5,831 nucleotides of DNA from Actinomycetes bacterium (GTDB lineage: Bacteria > Actinomycetota > Acidimicrobiia > Acidimicrobiales > Bog-793): contig JAJYGM010000099.1 in NCBI GenBank assembly GCA_021785095.1, positions 1 through 5,831 on the forward strand, in the 5' to 3' direction. A program made the position numbers and the translations under genes. This document shows positions 1-5,831 of the stretch, in pieces (the first letter of the stretch is position 1; each line of letters begins with the position of its first letter). The notes below the pieces were generated by a model. It worked only from the letters and a program-made list of their open reading frames with translations. It made no database searches and had not been told where the DNA came from.

Positions 1-646
1 CGTGATGCTCGACGACCCCGACCGCGAAGCCCCCGATGAGGTTCACGAGCACGATCACGAGCGCGGCGATCGCGTCCCCTCGCACGAATTTGGACGCCCC
101 GTCCATCGACCCGTAGAAGTCCGACGCGTTGTCGATCTCCTTGCGCCGCCGGATCGCCTCGTCTCGGTCGATGAGGCCCGCGCTGAGGTCGCCGTCGATG
201 GCGATGAGCTTGGGGGTCATGGCGTCCAGGGAGAATCGGGCGGCCACCTCCGAGACGCGCCCCGCTCCGGCCGTCACCACGACGAATTGGATCACGATCA
301 GGATCAGGAAGACGACGAGACCGACCACGATCTGCCCGCCGACCACGAAGTTCCCGAACGCGTTCACGACCGTGCCGGCATAGCCGTGGAGGAGGACCAG
401 CCTCGTGACGCTCACGTTCAGGGCGAGCCGGAAGAGCGTCGCGACGAGGAGGAGCGTGGGGAAGGTGGAGAAGTCCTTGGGCTTGTGCACATGCATGGTG
501 GTGAGGAGGACGACCAGCGCGAAGCTCAGGTTGAGCGTGATCATGATGTCGAGCAGGAAGGTCGGGATCGGCACGACGAGCATCACGACGATGGCGATGA
601 CGATGGCCGGGACCCCGAAGAGCCCCATCCGCTGTCGCAGGTTCAC
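1..646 (-). CDS. flhA: Flagellar export gate protein FlhA, N-terminal 215 residues (cut by the window edge)
   Basis: FlhA forms the nonameric inner-membrane gate of the flagellar type III export apparatus and couples export of rod, hook and filament proteins to the proton motive force. The visible part covers the N-terminal membrane domain. Hydrophobic segments lie near residues 9-30, 31-53, 101-125 and 192-212. The conserved block DFSTFPTLLL is at 58-67, followed by LFRLALNV at 71-78, and the FHIPEP signature starts at R130 (RVSEVAARFSLDAM). By alignment from memory, R130, R137 and D141 match Salmonella R147, R154 and D158. D182, K186 and D191 in MDGASKFVRGD match D199, K203 and D208, which are implicated in proton coupling. 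The usual PGKQM of the signature is replaced by TPKLI (144-148). The start is GTG at 646, with GGAG five bases upstream; the first in-frame ATG (codon 7) has no such site. Flagellar FlhA fits better than the injectisome homologue SctV because of the DFS and GAGR-type motifs. The C-terminal cytoplasmic domain, roughly two thirds of the protein, lies outside the window. Confidence 0.96.
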   Translation of the reverse strand, partial: MNLRQRMGLFGVPAIVIAIVVMLVVPIPTFLLDIMITLNLSFALVVLLTTMHVHKPKDFSTFPTLLLVATLFRLALNVSVTRLVLLHGYAGTVVNAFGNFVVGGQIVVGLVVFLILIVIQFVVVTAGAGRVSEVAARFSLDAMTPKLIAIDGDLSAGLIDRDEAIRRRKEIDNASDFYGSMDGASKFVRGDAIAALVIVLVNLIGGFAVGVVEHH

Positions 647-651
647 GGTGG

Positions 652-655
652 CTCC
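652..655 (-). promoter_or_regulatory. Ribosome binding site GGAG deciding the GTG start of flhA
   Basis: On the minus strand the sequence reads GGAG, then CCACC, then GTG. The 5-base spacing is normal and supports the GTG at 646 over the ATG six codons later. The frame stays open further upstream, through the intergenic region and into the end of the preceding gene, so this site is the main evidence for where translation begins. Confidence 0.7.
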
Positions 656-725
656 GGACGACGAGAGACGTTCTTCCCCGCTATCTCCTCGCGGGATCAG
701 CGCCGCCGTCCTGGCCGCACCTTGG

Positions 726-752
726 TTATCGGCGCCACGCGGCGCGACCTGA
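726..752 (-). promoter_or_regulatory. Candidate sigma-28 (FliA) flagellar promoter upstream of flhA
   Basis: The minus strand carries GCCGATAA at 733-726, identical to the sigma-28 -10 consensus. Exactly 11 bases upstream, at 752-745, is TCAGGTCG. It matches the TAAAGTTT -35 consensus at only four of eight positions, although its TCAGG start resembles the TCAAG seen in some sigma-28 promoters. The element lies in the only intergenic gap of the window (647-771), in the right orientation, with the -10 box about 80 bases before the flhA start. A 5-bp inverted repeat (732-745) overlaps the spacer. The -10 match and spacing are seen directly; promoter function is inferred. Confidence 0.5.
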
Positions 753-771
753 AACTCGGCTCGCCCGAGGT

Positions 772-3700
772 CTAGCGAGTCGCGACGACGGCGAAGTCCA
801 GGCAGGTGAGCAGGTCTGCGGCCAGCTCACCGGAGCCCTGCGGGAAGAGCACGGTCGCTTCCTTGAAACCCGCGTGGTGGCACAGGAGGACTGCGACCTC
901 GGGGAAGACCTGGTGGCGGTGGGTGAGGTCGATCCAGAAGTTCTTGCGCGCGAAGGCGCAGTGCGGGTTCACGGTCTCGGCGACGAGGACCCCCCCGTCT
1001 TTGAGCGCCCTGCGGGCGTGCCCGAAGAAGGCCTCGATGTCGGAGGCAGAGAGGTGCTCGACGACCTGTGCCGAGAACACGGCGCCGAGGGAGCCCTCGG
1101 GGAGCCCCGCCAGGTGGGCGAGCGCGTCGTCGCACTCGACGCGCAGCCCCTTGGCCTTGGCCCGTTGCGCCATCGAGGCGTCGGCGTCCACGCCGTAGGC
1201 CTCGACGCCTGCCTCTGCGAGCAGCTCCAGCATCTCGCCGCGCCCGCAACCGAAGTCGAAGACGGGCGCGCGCGCCTCGAGCAGGGGGAGGTAGACGCGT
1301 TGGAGCCGGCGGACCACCTCCTCGGGGGCCCGGAAGACGTCCTCGAAGCCGGCGTAGCCCTTCTCGAGCCCGATGTGCCGCGTGAACCCGAGGACCGGTC
1401 GCCCGGCGCGCCCTTGCACGACGAGCGACGGCGGGACGGCGACGGTGCCGTCTCTGAGGACCGAGGCTTCGAGCTTGAGCGTGGCGAGCTCAGCTCTCAG
1501 CTCGCCGATCGCCTCGCCGACCCTCTGGAAGCCGGTGGTGGTGAGCTTCGCCAAGGCGCCCACGCGATCCTGCTGCACCTGGGCGTCCTCGCGGGCGGGG
1601 CGATCTCCGCCACGACCGTCGGCCAGCGCGAGGAGGCGCTCGCGCACGCGCTGGGCGGCCTGGTCGATGCCGAGGGTCGTCTCGACGCGCCTGCGTCCGG
1701 CGGCGCCCTTGTGCCGCCGCGAGCTGGCGTCGCCGACACAGCGCACGAGCGCCGCTCTCAGCGCGTCCTTGTCCGGCTCCGCGAGCCAGAACCCTGCGGG
1801 CGAGGCGACGACGTCGGCAATGCCGACGTGCGCGACCTCGGCGGGCAAGAGCCAGCTCGTCTCTTCGTTGCAGTAGTCGAGGCACGCGCCATACCCGGTG
1901 ACGACCGTAGGCAGGCCGCAGGCCATCGCCTCTGCGACGGGGAGCGCGAACCCCTCCCCCCGGTACGGGTGCACGAGCACGTCGCAGGCGCGGTAGAGCG
2001 CGGCCATCTCGGCTGTCGTGAGCCGCCCCTCGACGATCTCGATCGCAGGGGCGCCAGGATCGGCCGCCGCCGTCTTGGCGCGCTCGTCCATGGCGATGTG
2101 TCGGTAGGGGCCGTCGGCGCCGAAGAGCTTGAGCACCAGGCACACGTCGTCGTCGGGGGAGAAGGTCTCGAGGTAGGCGTCGAGCAGGAGGTCGAAGCCC
2201 TTCCTCGCGATCGCCCCGCCCACGAACAGCAGCCGGACCGCCTTCAGGTTGGCGAGCGCCCACGTGGGGCCAGCCGGTGCGAAGGTCTCGGTGTCGATGC
2301 CGTAGGGGACGACCACGACCTTGTCGTCGGGCACCCCGCTTCGCACGTAGCAGTCGCGCACCCACGACGTCGGGACCCACACCTCGTCGGCGTTGCCCGC
2401 TCCTTGGACCCAGTCGGCGGGCACCCCTCCGAACTCCCATGGCTGCATGACGACGAGCTGCCCCTGGGCGAGCGGCGCGAAATTCGGCGGCCAGCCGTCC
2501 CGCACCTCGACCCCAAGGGGTCCCTGAGGCTGCTGCGCGTGGCGGGCGAGGATCCGCTCCAGCGCATCGCGGCGTTCCTCGGGGTAGGGGGGCGGCTCTG
2601 CGCTGACCGGCTCGACGTCGAAGCGGTCGTCGGCTGCGAGCGCCGTGCACAGGTCCCGGTTCACCTTGGCGAACCCGCTGTCCGCGTAGAAGTCCCCGCA
2701 CCATCGGACCCGCAGCCGATGGGCAGGGCGGGCTGGCGGCGCTGGCGGCGCTGGCGGAGCTGGCGGAGCTGGCGACGACGACGTTGCGACCAGAGGCTGC
2801 GCCAGCCGAAGGTCTGCGGCTTCGGCGGCGCGCTCCCAGCTCCAGCGCTCGACGACGTCTGCGCGCGCCCGGGCGCCGATGTGCCGGCGGAGATCGGGGT
2901 CTGCGGCCGTGAGAGCCAGCAGCTCGGCGAGGTGCTCCGCCGACGGCTCCGCCCAGCGCATCCCGGAGAAGTGCGCGACCTCCATGCGCTGGTCGATCTC
3001 GACCAGCCCCTCGACGTCCACGAGGAGGCTGTTGTCGTCGTCCATGAACTCGAGGTTCCCGCTCCAGCGGGTCCCGATCGCAGGGAGCCCGCAGGCCATC
3101 GCCTCGAGGAGCGGGCGTCCCCACCCCTCGCCTCTCGAGATACCGACGAAGACGTCGGCCGCCGCCATGAGCCTCGGCATGTCCCTTGGGGGCAGCGGCG
3201 AGGCGAGCACCACGATCGGCGCGAGCGCGTCGGCATCGAGGCCGAGGTGCTCGAGCTCCCGGCCCACCAGAGCCTCGGCCGTGGCGGCTGGCTTCCCTGT
3301 GGCAGGGGAGGGCGGGTCGCAGCGCAGCACGAGCGAGACGGGGTCGTCCGGGCCGAACGCCTTGGCCCACGCACGAAGGAGCACGTCGACCGCCTTGCGG
3401 TAGCTCCACGCGAACACGCCGAGGAAGATCGTTCCCCTCGTCCCGGGGACGTCCAGCGCAGGGAGACCGGGGCGCCACAGCTCTGCATCGACCCCACCGG
3501 GGACGACGCGCACGGGAACCGTGACCCCGGCGTCCAAGAAGGTCTCGGCGTTGAACCGGGAGGGGACCCAGACCTCGTCCATGCGGTTGAGCCCGTCCAC
3601 CCAGGAGCGAGGCAGGCTGTCGGTCTCGAACATGGTCCGGGCGATCGTGCGCGCCGCACCGGTGACCGGGCCGACGGCGTAGCCGGGGACGTGGTAGACG

Positions 3701-3975
3701 ACGGTCACAGGAGCGACCGCGCTTGCCTCGAGGGCGCGTCGGAGCTGGGAGCCCTCGGCCTCGGGGAGCGACTCGACGAAGGAGCCCGAGGCGTCCCCCG
3801 CGCTCCGGGCGGCGACGTGCCAGCCGAGCGCCGAGAGACCTTTGAGAAAGCCCCTCGCCTCCTCGCCGTAGCCGGAGTGGTTCAGGAACGGCGCGCACCA
3901 CAGGAGCGAGCCTTCCCGTCCGGCTCCCCCCGAGCGACGCGCCGCCGGGTCGAGAACGCGAGACGCGGTGGGCAT
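772..3975 (-). CDS. Trifunctional fusion: GT4 glycosyltransferase, GT4 glycosyltransferase, SAM-dependent methyltransferase
   Basis: This 1067-residue cytoplasmic protein probably extends and methylates a glycan. Module 1 (about 22-392) is a GT-B enzyme of family GT4, with NHSGYGEEARG near 32-42, DEVWVPSRFN at 133-142, a donor-binding RK pair at 193-194 and the EX7E motif E283/E291. An Ala/Pro-rich linker (about 397-419) joins it to module 2 (420-785), a second GT4 with DSGFAKVNRDL at 432-442, QPWEFGG at 511-517, DEVWVPTSW at 530-538, R591/K592, and EX7E at E674/E682. A charged, probably helical segment (795-842) leads to a class I methyltransferase (about 878-1067). Its SAM-binding motif I is DFGCGRGE (907-914), with acidic D930, VVEHL at 971-975 and DLTHRHQVFP at 1016-1025. 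The methyltransferase resembles those fused to polysaccharide glycosyltransferases, such as WbdD and WsaE. The start is ATG 3 nt after the upstream stop; no other ATG, GTG or TTG lies between it and module 1. No signal peptide or membrane segment is visible. Sugar donors, acceptor and methylated position cannot be read from sequence. Confidence 0.93.
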   Translation of the reverse strand: MPTASRVLDPAARRSGGAGREGSLLWCAPFLNHSGYGEEARGFLKGLSALGWHVAARSAGDASGSFVESLPEAEGSQLRRALEASAVAPVTVVYHVPGYAVGPVTGAARTIARTMFETDSLPRSWVDGLNRMDEVWVPSRFNAETFLDAGVTVPVRVVPGGVDAELWRPGLPALDVPGTRGTIFLGVFAWSYRKAVDVLLRAWAKAFGPDDPVSLVLRCDPPSPATGKPAATAEALVGRELEHLGLDADALAPIVVLASPLPPRDMPRLMAAADVFVGISRGEGWGRPLLEAMACGLPAIGTRWSGNLEFMDDDNSLLVDVEGLVEIDQRMEVAHFSGMRWAEPSAEHLAELLALTAADPDLRRHIGARARADVVERWSWERAAEAADLRLAQPLVATSSSPAPPAPPAPPAPPARPAHRLRVRWCGDFYADSGFAKVNRDLCTALAADDRFDVEPVSAEPPPYPEERRDALERILARHAQQPQGPLGVEVRDGWPPNFAPLAQGQLVVMQPWEFGGVPADWVQGAGNADEVWVPTSWVRDCYVRSGVPDDKVVVVPYGIDTETFAPAGPTWALANLKAVRLLFVGGAIARKGFDLLLDAYLETFSPDDDVCLVLKLFGADGPYRHIAMDERAKTAAADPGAPAIEIVEGRLTTAEMAALYRACDVLVHPYRGEGFALPVAEAMACGLPTVVTGYGACLDYCNEETSWLLPAEVAHVGIADVVASPAGFWLAEPDKDALRAALVRCVGDASSRRHKGAAGRRRVETTLGIDQAAQRVRERLLALADGRGGDRPAREDAQVQQDRVGALAKLTTTGFQRVGEAIGELRAELATLKLEASVLRDGTVAVPPSLVVQGRAGRPVLGFTRHIGLEKGYAGFEDVFRAPEEVVRRLQRVYLPLLEARAPVFDFGCGRGEMLELLAEAGVEAYGVDADASMAQRAKAKGLRVECDDALAHLAGLPEGSLGAVFSAQVVEHLSASDIEAFFGHARRALKDGGVLVAETVNPHCAFARKNFWIDLTHRHQVFPEVAVLLCHHAGFKEATVLFPQGSGELAADLLTCLDFAVVATR
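1811..1829. repeat. Perfect inverted repeat, 9-bp arms with a 1-base centre
   Basis: ACGTCGGCA (1811-1819) and TGCCGACGT (1821-1829) are exact reverse complements around one A at 1820. The repeat lies inside the second glycosyltransferase module, over codons for the HVGIADVV stretch (residues 716-723). It may simply result from GC-rich codons. A binding site or mRNA hairpin is possible but has no other support. Confidence 0.35.
2732..2775. repeat. 9-bp tandem repeat encoding the Ala-Pro-Pro linker
   Basis: Four consecutive 9-bp units (GCTGGCGGC, GCTGGCGGC, GCTGGCGGA, GCTGGCGGA) plus a partial fifth run through the fusion gene. Read on the minus strand they encode repeated Ala-Pro-Pro, residues 403-414, within an Ala/Pro-rich segment (about 397-419) between the two glycosyltransferase modules. 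The unit is a multiple of three, so gain or loss of a copy would lengthen or shorten the linker by three residues without breaking the frame. Two neighbouring units are identical and the rest differ by one base. Confidence 0.85.
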
Positions 3976-3981
3976 GCCTCA
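3973..3981 (-). promoter_or_regulatory. Stop-start junction (TGA, 3 nt, ATG) suggesting translational coupling
   Basis: The minus strand reads TGA GGC ATG: the stop of the upstream glycosyltransferase-like gene, three bases, then the start of the fusion gene. The only purine-rich stretch, GAGG, ends one base before the ATG, too close for a standard ribosome binding site. Reinitiation by ribosomes finishing the upstream gene is therefore the likeliest way the fusion protein is made, which would tie the amounts of the two proteins together. The layout is seen directly; the mechanism is inferred. Confidence 0.5.
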
Positions 3982-5831
3982 GATATCGGTGAGGACAGGC
4001 GCGCGCTTGAGCCGCTCGAGCACCCTCCTGCGGGCGGCGTCCCCCTTTCGCCTCCGGACCTCTGGGTCTGTGACGACCTGGCGCATGGCGGCGCCGAGCG
4101 CCGCCCGCCCGGGCTCGAGCTGCCACAGCCGTCCAGCCGACGCGAGGACCCCGGCATCTGCGGGCACGACCTCGACCTCCCTCGCCGAGACCGGGTAGCC
4201 CTCTTCGGTGCCGCACAGCTCTTCGAAGGCTCCCCCCGCCGAGAGCACCACGGGAAGCCCGCAGGCCATCGCCTCGAGCAGGGTCGAGGGGTCACCCTGG
4301 GCGCGCTCGGGGCAGACGAAAGCGTCGCAGGCCCTGTAGAGGGCCGCTCGCTCGCCAGCAGAGGTGCCCGCGTCGACGAGGATCACCTCGGCGTGCTCCG
4401 AGCTTGACGCAGCCTTTTGGACCTCCGCGATGAGGGGCGAGCGCTCGGCGCCCTGCGTGGCGGCGACCACGAGGCAGACGTCGTCGTGAGGGGGGAACTC
4501 GATGAAGTACGACTCCAAGAGGGCGTCGACGCCGCTGCGCTCGGAGCAGTCGCCCACGTAGAGGAGCAACGTCTGCTTCTCGGTCCGAAGCGCTCGTCGC
4601 GGGCCCTCGGGTCTGCGCTCCTCTGTGCCCACGTGCAGCGCCGCCACGTCCACCTTGGCGGCGGGCACGCCGCTCGAGACGGCGTGCCCACGGGCCCACG
4701 TGGTCGGCACCCGCACCTCGTCGACGACGTCGCGGATGGGTCCCAGCCATTCGACGGGCAGCGCGCCGTAGCCCCAGCGCAGGTCGGCCACCGTGGACCC
4801 CGATGTCTCCAAGAGACGTGCGCCCGGAGAGCACCAGGAGGCCCGCGGGGCCACGACAGCGTGGGCTGAGGGGAGCCTGGAGAGCGGGTCGGCCAGGATT
4901 GGCGGCGCGACGACGGCGGCCGCCGGGGCGACGCGCGCCCAGAGCTCGTCCATGCGCCGGTCGCAGAGGGCGGCGAGAGCCGGCACCAGCTGGTCCACGT
5001 CGGCGCCGGGCACCGCGAGCGCCGGCGTGCCGCACATCTGGGCGGCTGCGAGCCAGTGCTCCGCGCCGGCGCGGCAGCCCACGAGCACCGCCCGCGCCGC
5101 GCGCAGCCAGGGCATGGGGTCTGCGAGCGCGCCGAGCCTGAGCGCGCCGGGCAGCCCCCCTGCGACTGCTCCTCTCCCGATCACTGCCACCGGAGCCTGG
5201 GTGAGGCGACGAGCGAGAAGGGGGAGCACCGCGGCGTCGAGGTGCGCCAGCTCACCGGGCGTGGCCGCCTCGAAGTCCCCCACCACGCACAGCCCGTCGC
5301 GCAGCTCGAGCGGGAAGGTCCCCGGCGGCGCGTAGAGCTGCGGGGCCGAGGCAGCGACGGCGACGGCCCCCGACCTCGGAGCCATCGTGAGCACGAGGTC
5401 TTCCGGCGGAGCGGGGCAGTCTGCGTCGTCGAGGTCGACCACCACCGCTGCCGCGGGCAGGAGACGCCGGAGCTCTGCGAGCGGCTCGTGGCGTGTGGCG
5501 ATGACGGCGGCGAGGGGCCGGGCCGCGTACTGGCAAGCCACCTCGGCGCTCCGGCGTCGCGCGTCGCACTCTGCCACGTCGACGCCGTGCGCGCCGAGCA
5601 GTCGCCTCGCCCCGCGCGCGGGAGGCTGGACCAGCGTCACCGCGTACCCGACGCGCTGCAGCGTGACCGCGAGCGCCATTGCCCGGATTGAGACTGCCCG
5701 GGCGACGACGAGCACCGCGCTCCGTGCCGTCCGATCCTTTGGCGGCTCCTCTTCGCCGCGCCCGAGACGCTCCTGCGCCCCGGCGAACGACGAGACGGCG
5801 TCGAAAAATGAGAGCAACGGCGCCGCGCGCC
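3979..5831 (-). CDS. Double GT-B glycosyltransferase-like protein with degenerate active-site motifs (5' end probably outside the window)
   Basis: Residues are numbered from a TTG at 5817 (612 residues to the stop). Module A (about 33-305) has a GT-B layout: a Rossmann start SAVLVVARAVSIRAMALAV at 33-51, and a C-lobe running from LCVVGDFEAATPGEL (176-190) to LRAARAVLVGCRAG (238-251). Where active relatives have a glutamate before MCGTP, it has alanines. Module B (about 317-612) is paralogous to the second glycosyltransferase of the downstream fusion gene, sharing DEVRVPTTW (366-374), SGVPAAKV (382-389), DDVCLV (445-450), ALYRACD (492-498) and EAMACGLP (515-522). Module B lacks the early N-lobe and its SGFAKVNRDL motif. 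The usual RKG is RSG at 427-429, and EX7E is QX7E (Q507/E515). These losses suggest weak or no catalysis and perhaps a structural role beside the fusion protein. The frame is open to the window edge and the TTG has no ribosome binding site, so the gene probably starts upstream. A GTG at 5715 is the alternative, giving 578 residues. Confidence 0.85.
   Translation of the reverse strand, partial: RAAPLLSFFDAVSSFAGAQERLGRGEEEPPKDRTARSAVLVVARAVSIRAMALAVTLQRVGYAVTLVQPPARGARRLLGAHGVDVAECDARRRSAEVACQYAARPLAAVIATRHEPLAELRRLLPAAAVVVDLDDADCPAPPEDLVLTMAPRSGAVAVAASAPQLYAPPGTFPLELRDGLCVVGDFEAATPGELAHLDAAVLPLLARRLTQAPVAVIGRGAVAGGLPGALRLGALADPMPWLRAARAVLVGCRAGAEHWLAAAQMCGTPALAVPGADVDQLVPALAALCDRRMDELWARVAPAAAVVAPPILADPLSRLPSAHAVVAPRASWCSPGARLLETSGSTVADLRWGYGALPVEWLGPIRDVVDEVRVPTTWARGHAVSSGVPAAKVDVAALHVGTEERRPEGPRRALRTEKQTLLLYVGDCSERSGVDALLESYFIEFPPHDDVCLVVAATQGAERSPLIAEVQKAASSSEHAEVILVDAGTSAGERAALYRACDAFVCPERAQGDPSTLLEAMACGLPVVLSAGGAFEELCGTEEGYPVSAREVEVVPADAGVLASAGRLWQLEPGRAALGAAMRQVVTDPEVRRRKGDAARRRVLERLKRAPVLTDI
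5713..5723 (-). promoter_or_regulatory. Possible internal start: GGAG plus GTG at the beginning of module A
   Basis: On the minus strand GGAG (5723-5720) is followed by four bases and an in-frame GTG (5715-5713). Translation from here would begin VLVVARAVS, exactly at the first beta strand of the glycosyltransferase fold, a common place for such proteins to start. Against it, the frame stays open for at least 38 more codons to the window edge. Those codons have a fairly GC-rich third position, about 79 per cent, as expected of coding DNA. I consider it a real alternative but not the preferred start. Confidence 0.3.

Noticed and set aside
1..646. Injectisome export gate protein (SctV) as an alternative to FlhA
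   Set aside because: The DFS block and the flanking glycine- and FVVGG-containing motifs fit the flagellar branch better, and no other injectisome gene is visible. The distinction rests on remembered family patterns.
732..745. Inverted repeat GCGCC-ACGC-GGCGC in the intergenic region, considered as a terminator
   Set aside because: The stem is only 5 bp and no T-rich run follows it on the minus strand, so it does not fit an intrinsic terminator. It overlaps the candidate sigma-28 promoter.
2..775. A plus-strand open frame of 257 codons over the flhA region
   Set aside because: Its product is a low-complexity His/Asp/Glu/Arg-rich sequence, the typical antisense reading of a hydrophobic membrane protein. 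The minus strand gives unmistakable FlhA.
1490..4216. A minus-strand open frame of 908 codons overlapping both glycosyltransferase genes
   Set aside because: It is an Arg/Ala/Gly-rich shifted-frame shadow with no domain and crosses the junction of two well-supported genes.
874..4407. A plus-strand open frame of 1177 codons running antisense to both glycosyltransferase genes
   Set aside because: It is rich in Arg, Asp, Glu, His and Gly with no recognisable domain, and it mirrors codon-phase bias of the minus-strand genes. Long antisense frames are expected in DNA this GC-rich.
1..5831. CRISPR arrays, tRNA or rRNA genes, insertion sequences and attachment sites
   Set aside because: No regularly spaced repeats, cloverleaf-like segments, rRNA motifs, transposase motifs or terminal inverted repeats were seen by eye. 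Apart from the 125-bp gap, the window is essentially all coding.

Overview
The window is very GC-rich, densely coding DNA from a flagellated bacterium. All three recognisable genes lie on the minus strand, so transcription runs from high to low coordinates. The flagellar export protein at the low end has several residues I remember from actinobacterial FlhA, for example MHV before the DFS motif and GAGR before SEVAARF. Myxococcota and other high-GC flagellated lineages cannot be excluded, and the phylum is a weak guess.

Layout in transcription order. (1) 5831 to 3979: the 3' part, possibly nearly all, of a protein with two glycosyltransferase-fold (GT-B) modules. Both modules have lost residues that active GT4 enzymes normally keep. 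(2) 3975 to 772, beginning 3 nt after the previous stop: a 1067-residue fusion of two intact-looking GT4 glycosyltransferases, an Ala/Pro-rich linker, a helical segment and a C-terminal SAM-dependent methyltransferase. (3) 771 to 647: a 125-bp intergenic stretch with an exact match to the sigma-28 (FliA) -10 box, correctly oriented for the next gene. (4) 646 to the window edge: the first 215 codons of flhA, the core inner-membrane subunit of the flagellar type III export gate.

Taken together, genes 1 and 2 look like a coupled pair that builds and methylates a glycan. One active multidomain polymerase or terminator is paired with a degenerate paralogue that may act as a partner or scaffold. 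Their position directly upstream of flhA suggests flagellin or another flagellar glycan as the substrate, but a surface polysaccharide that only happens to sit next to flagellar genes is equally possible. The strongest points for a second look are the fusion architecture, the degenerate partner, the candidate sigma-28 promoter and the altered FHIPEP signature in FlhA.
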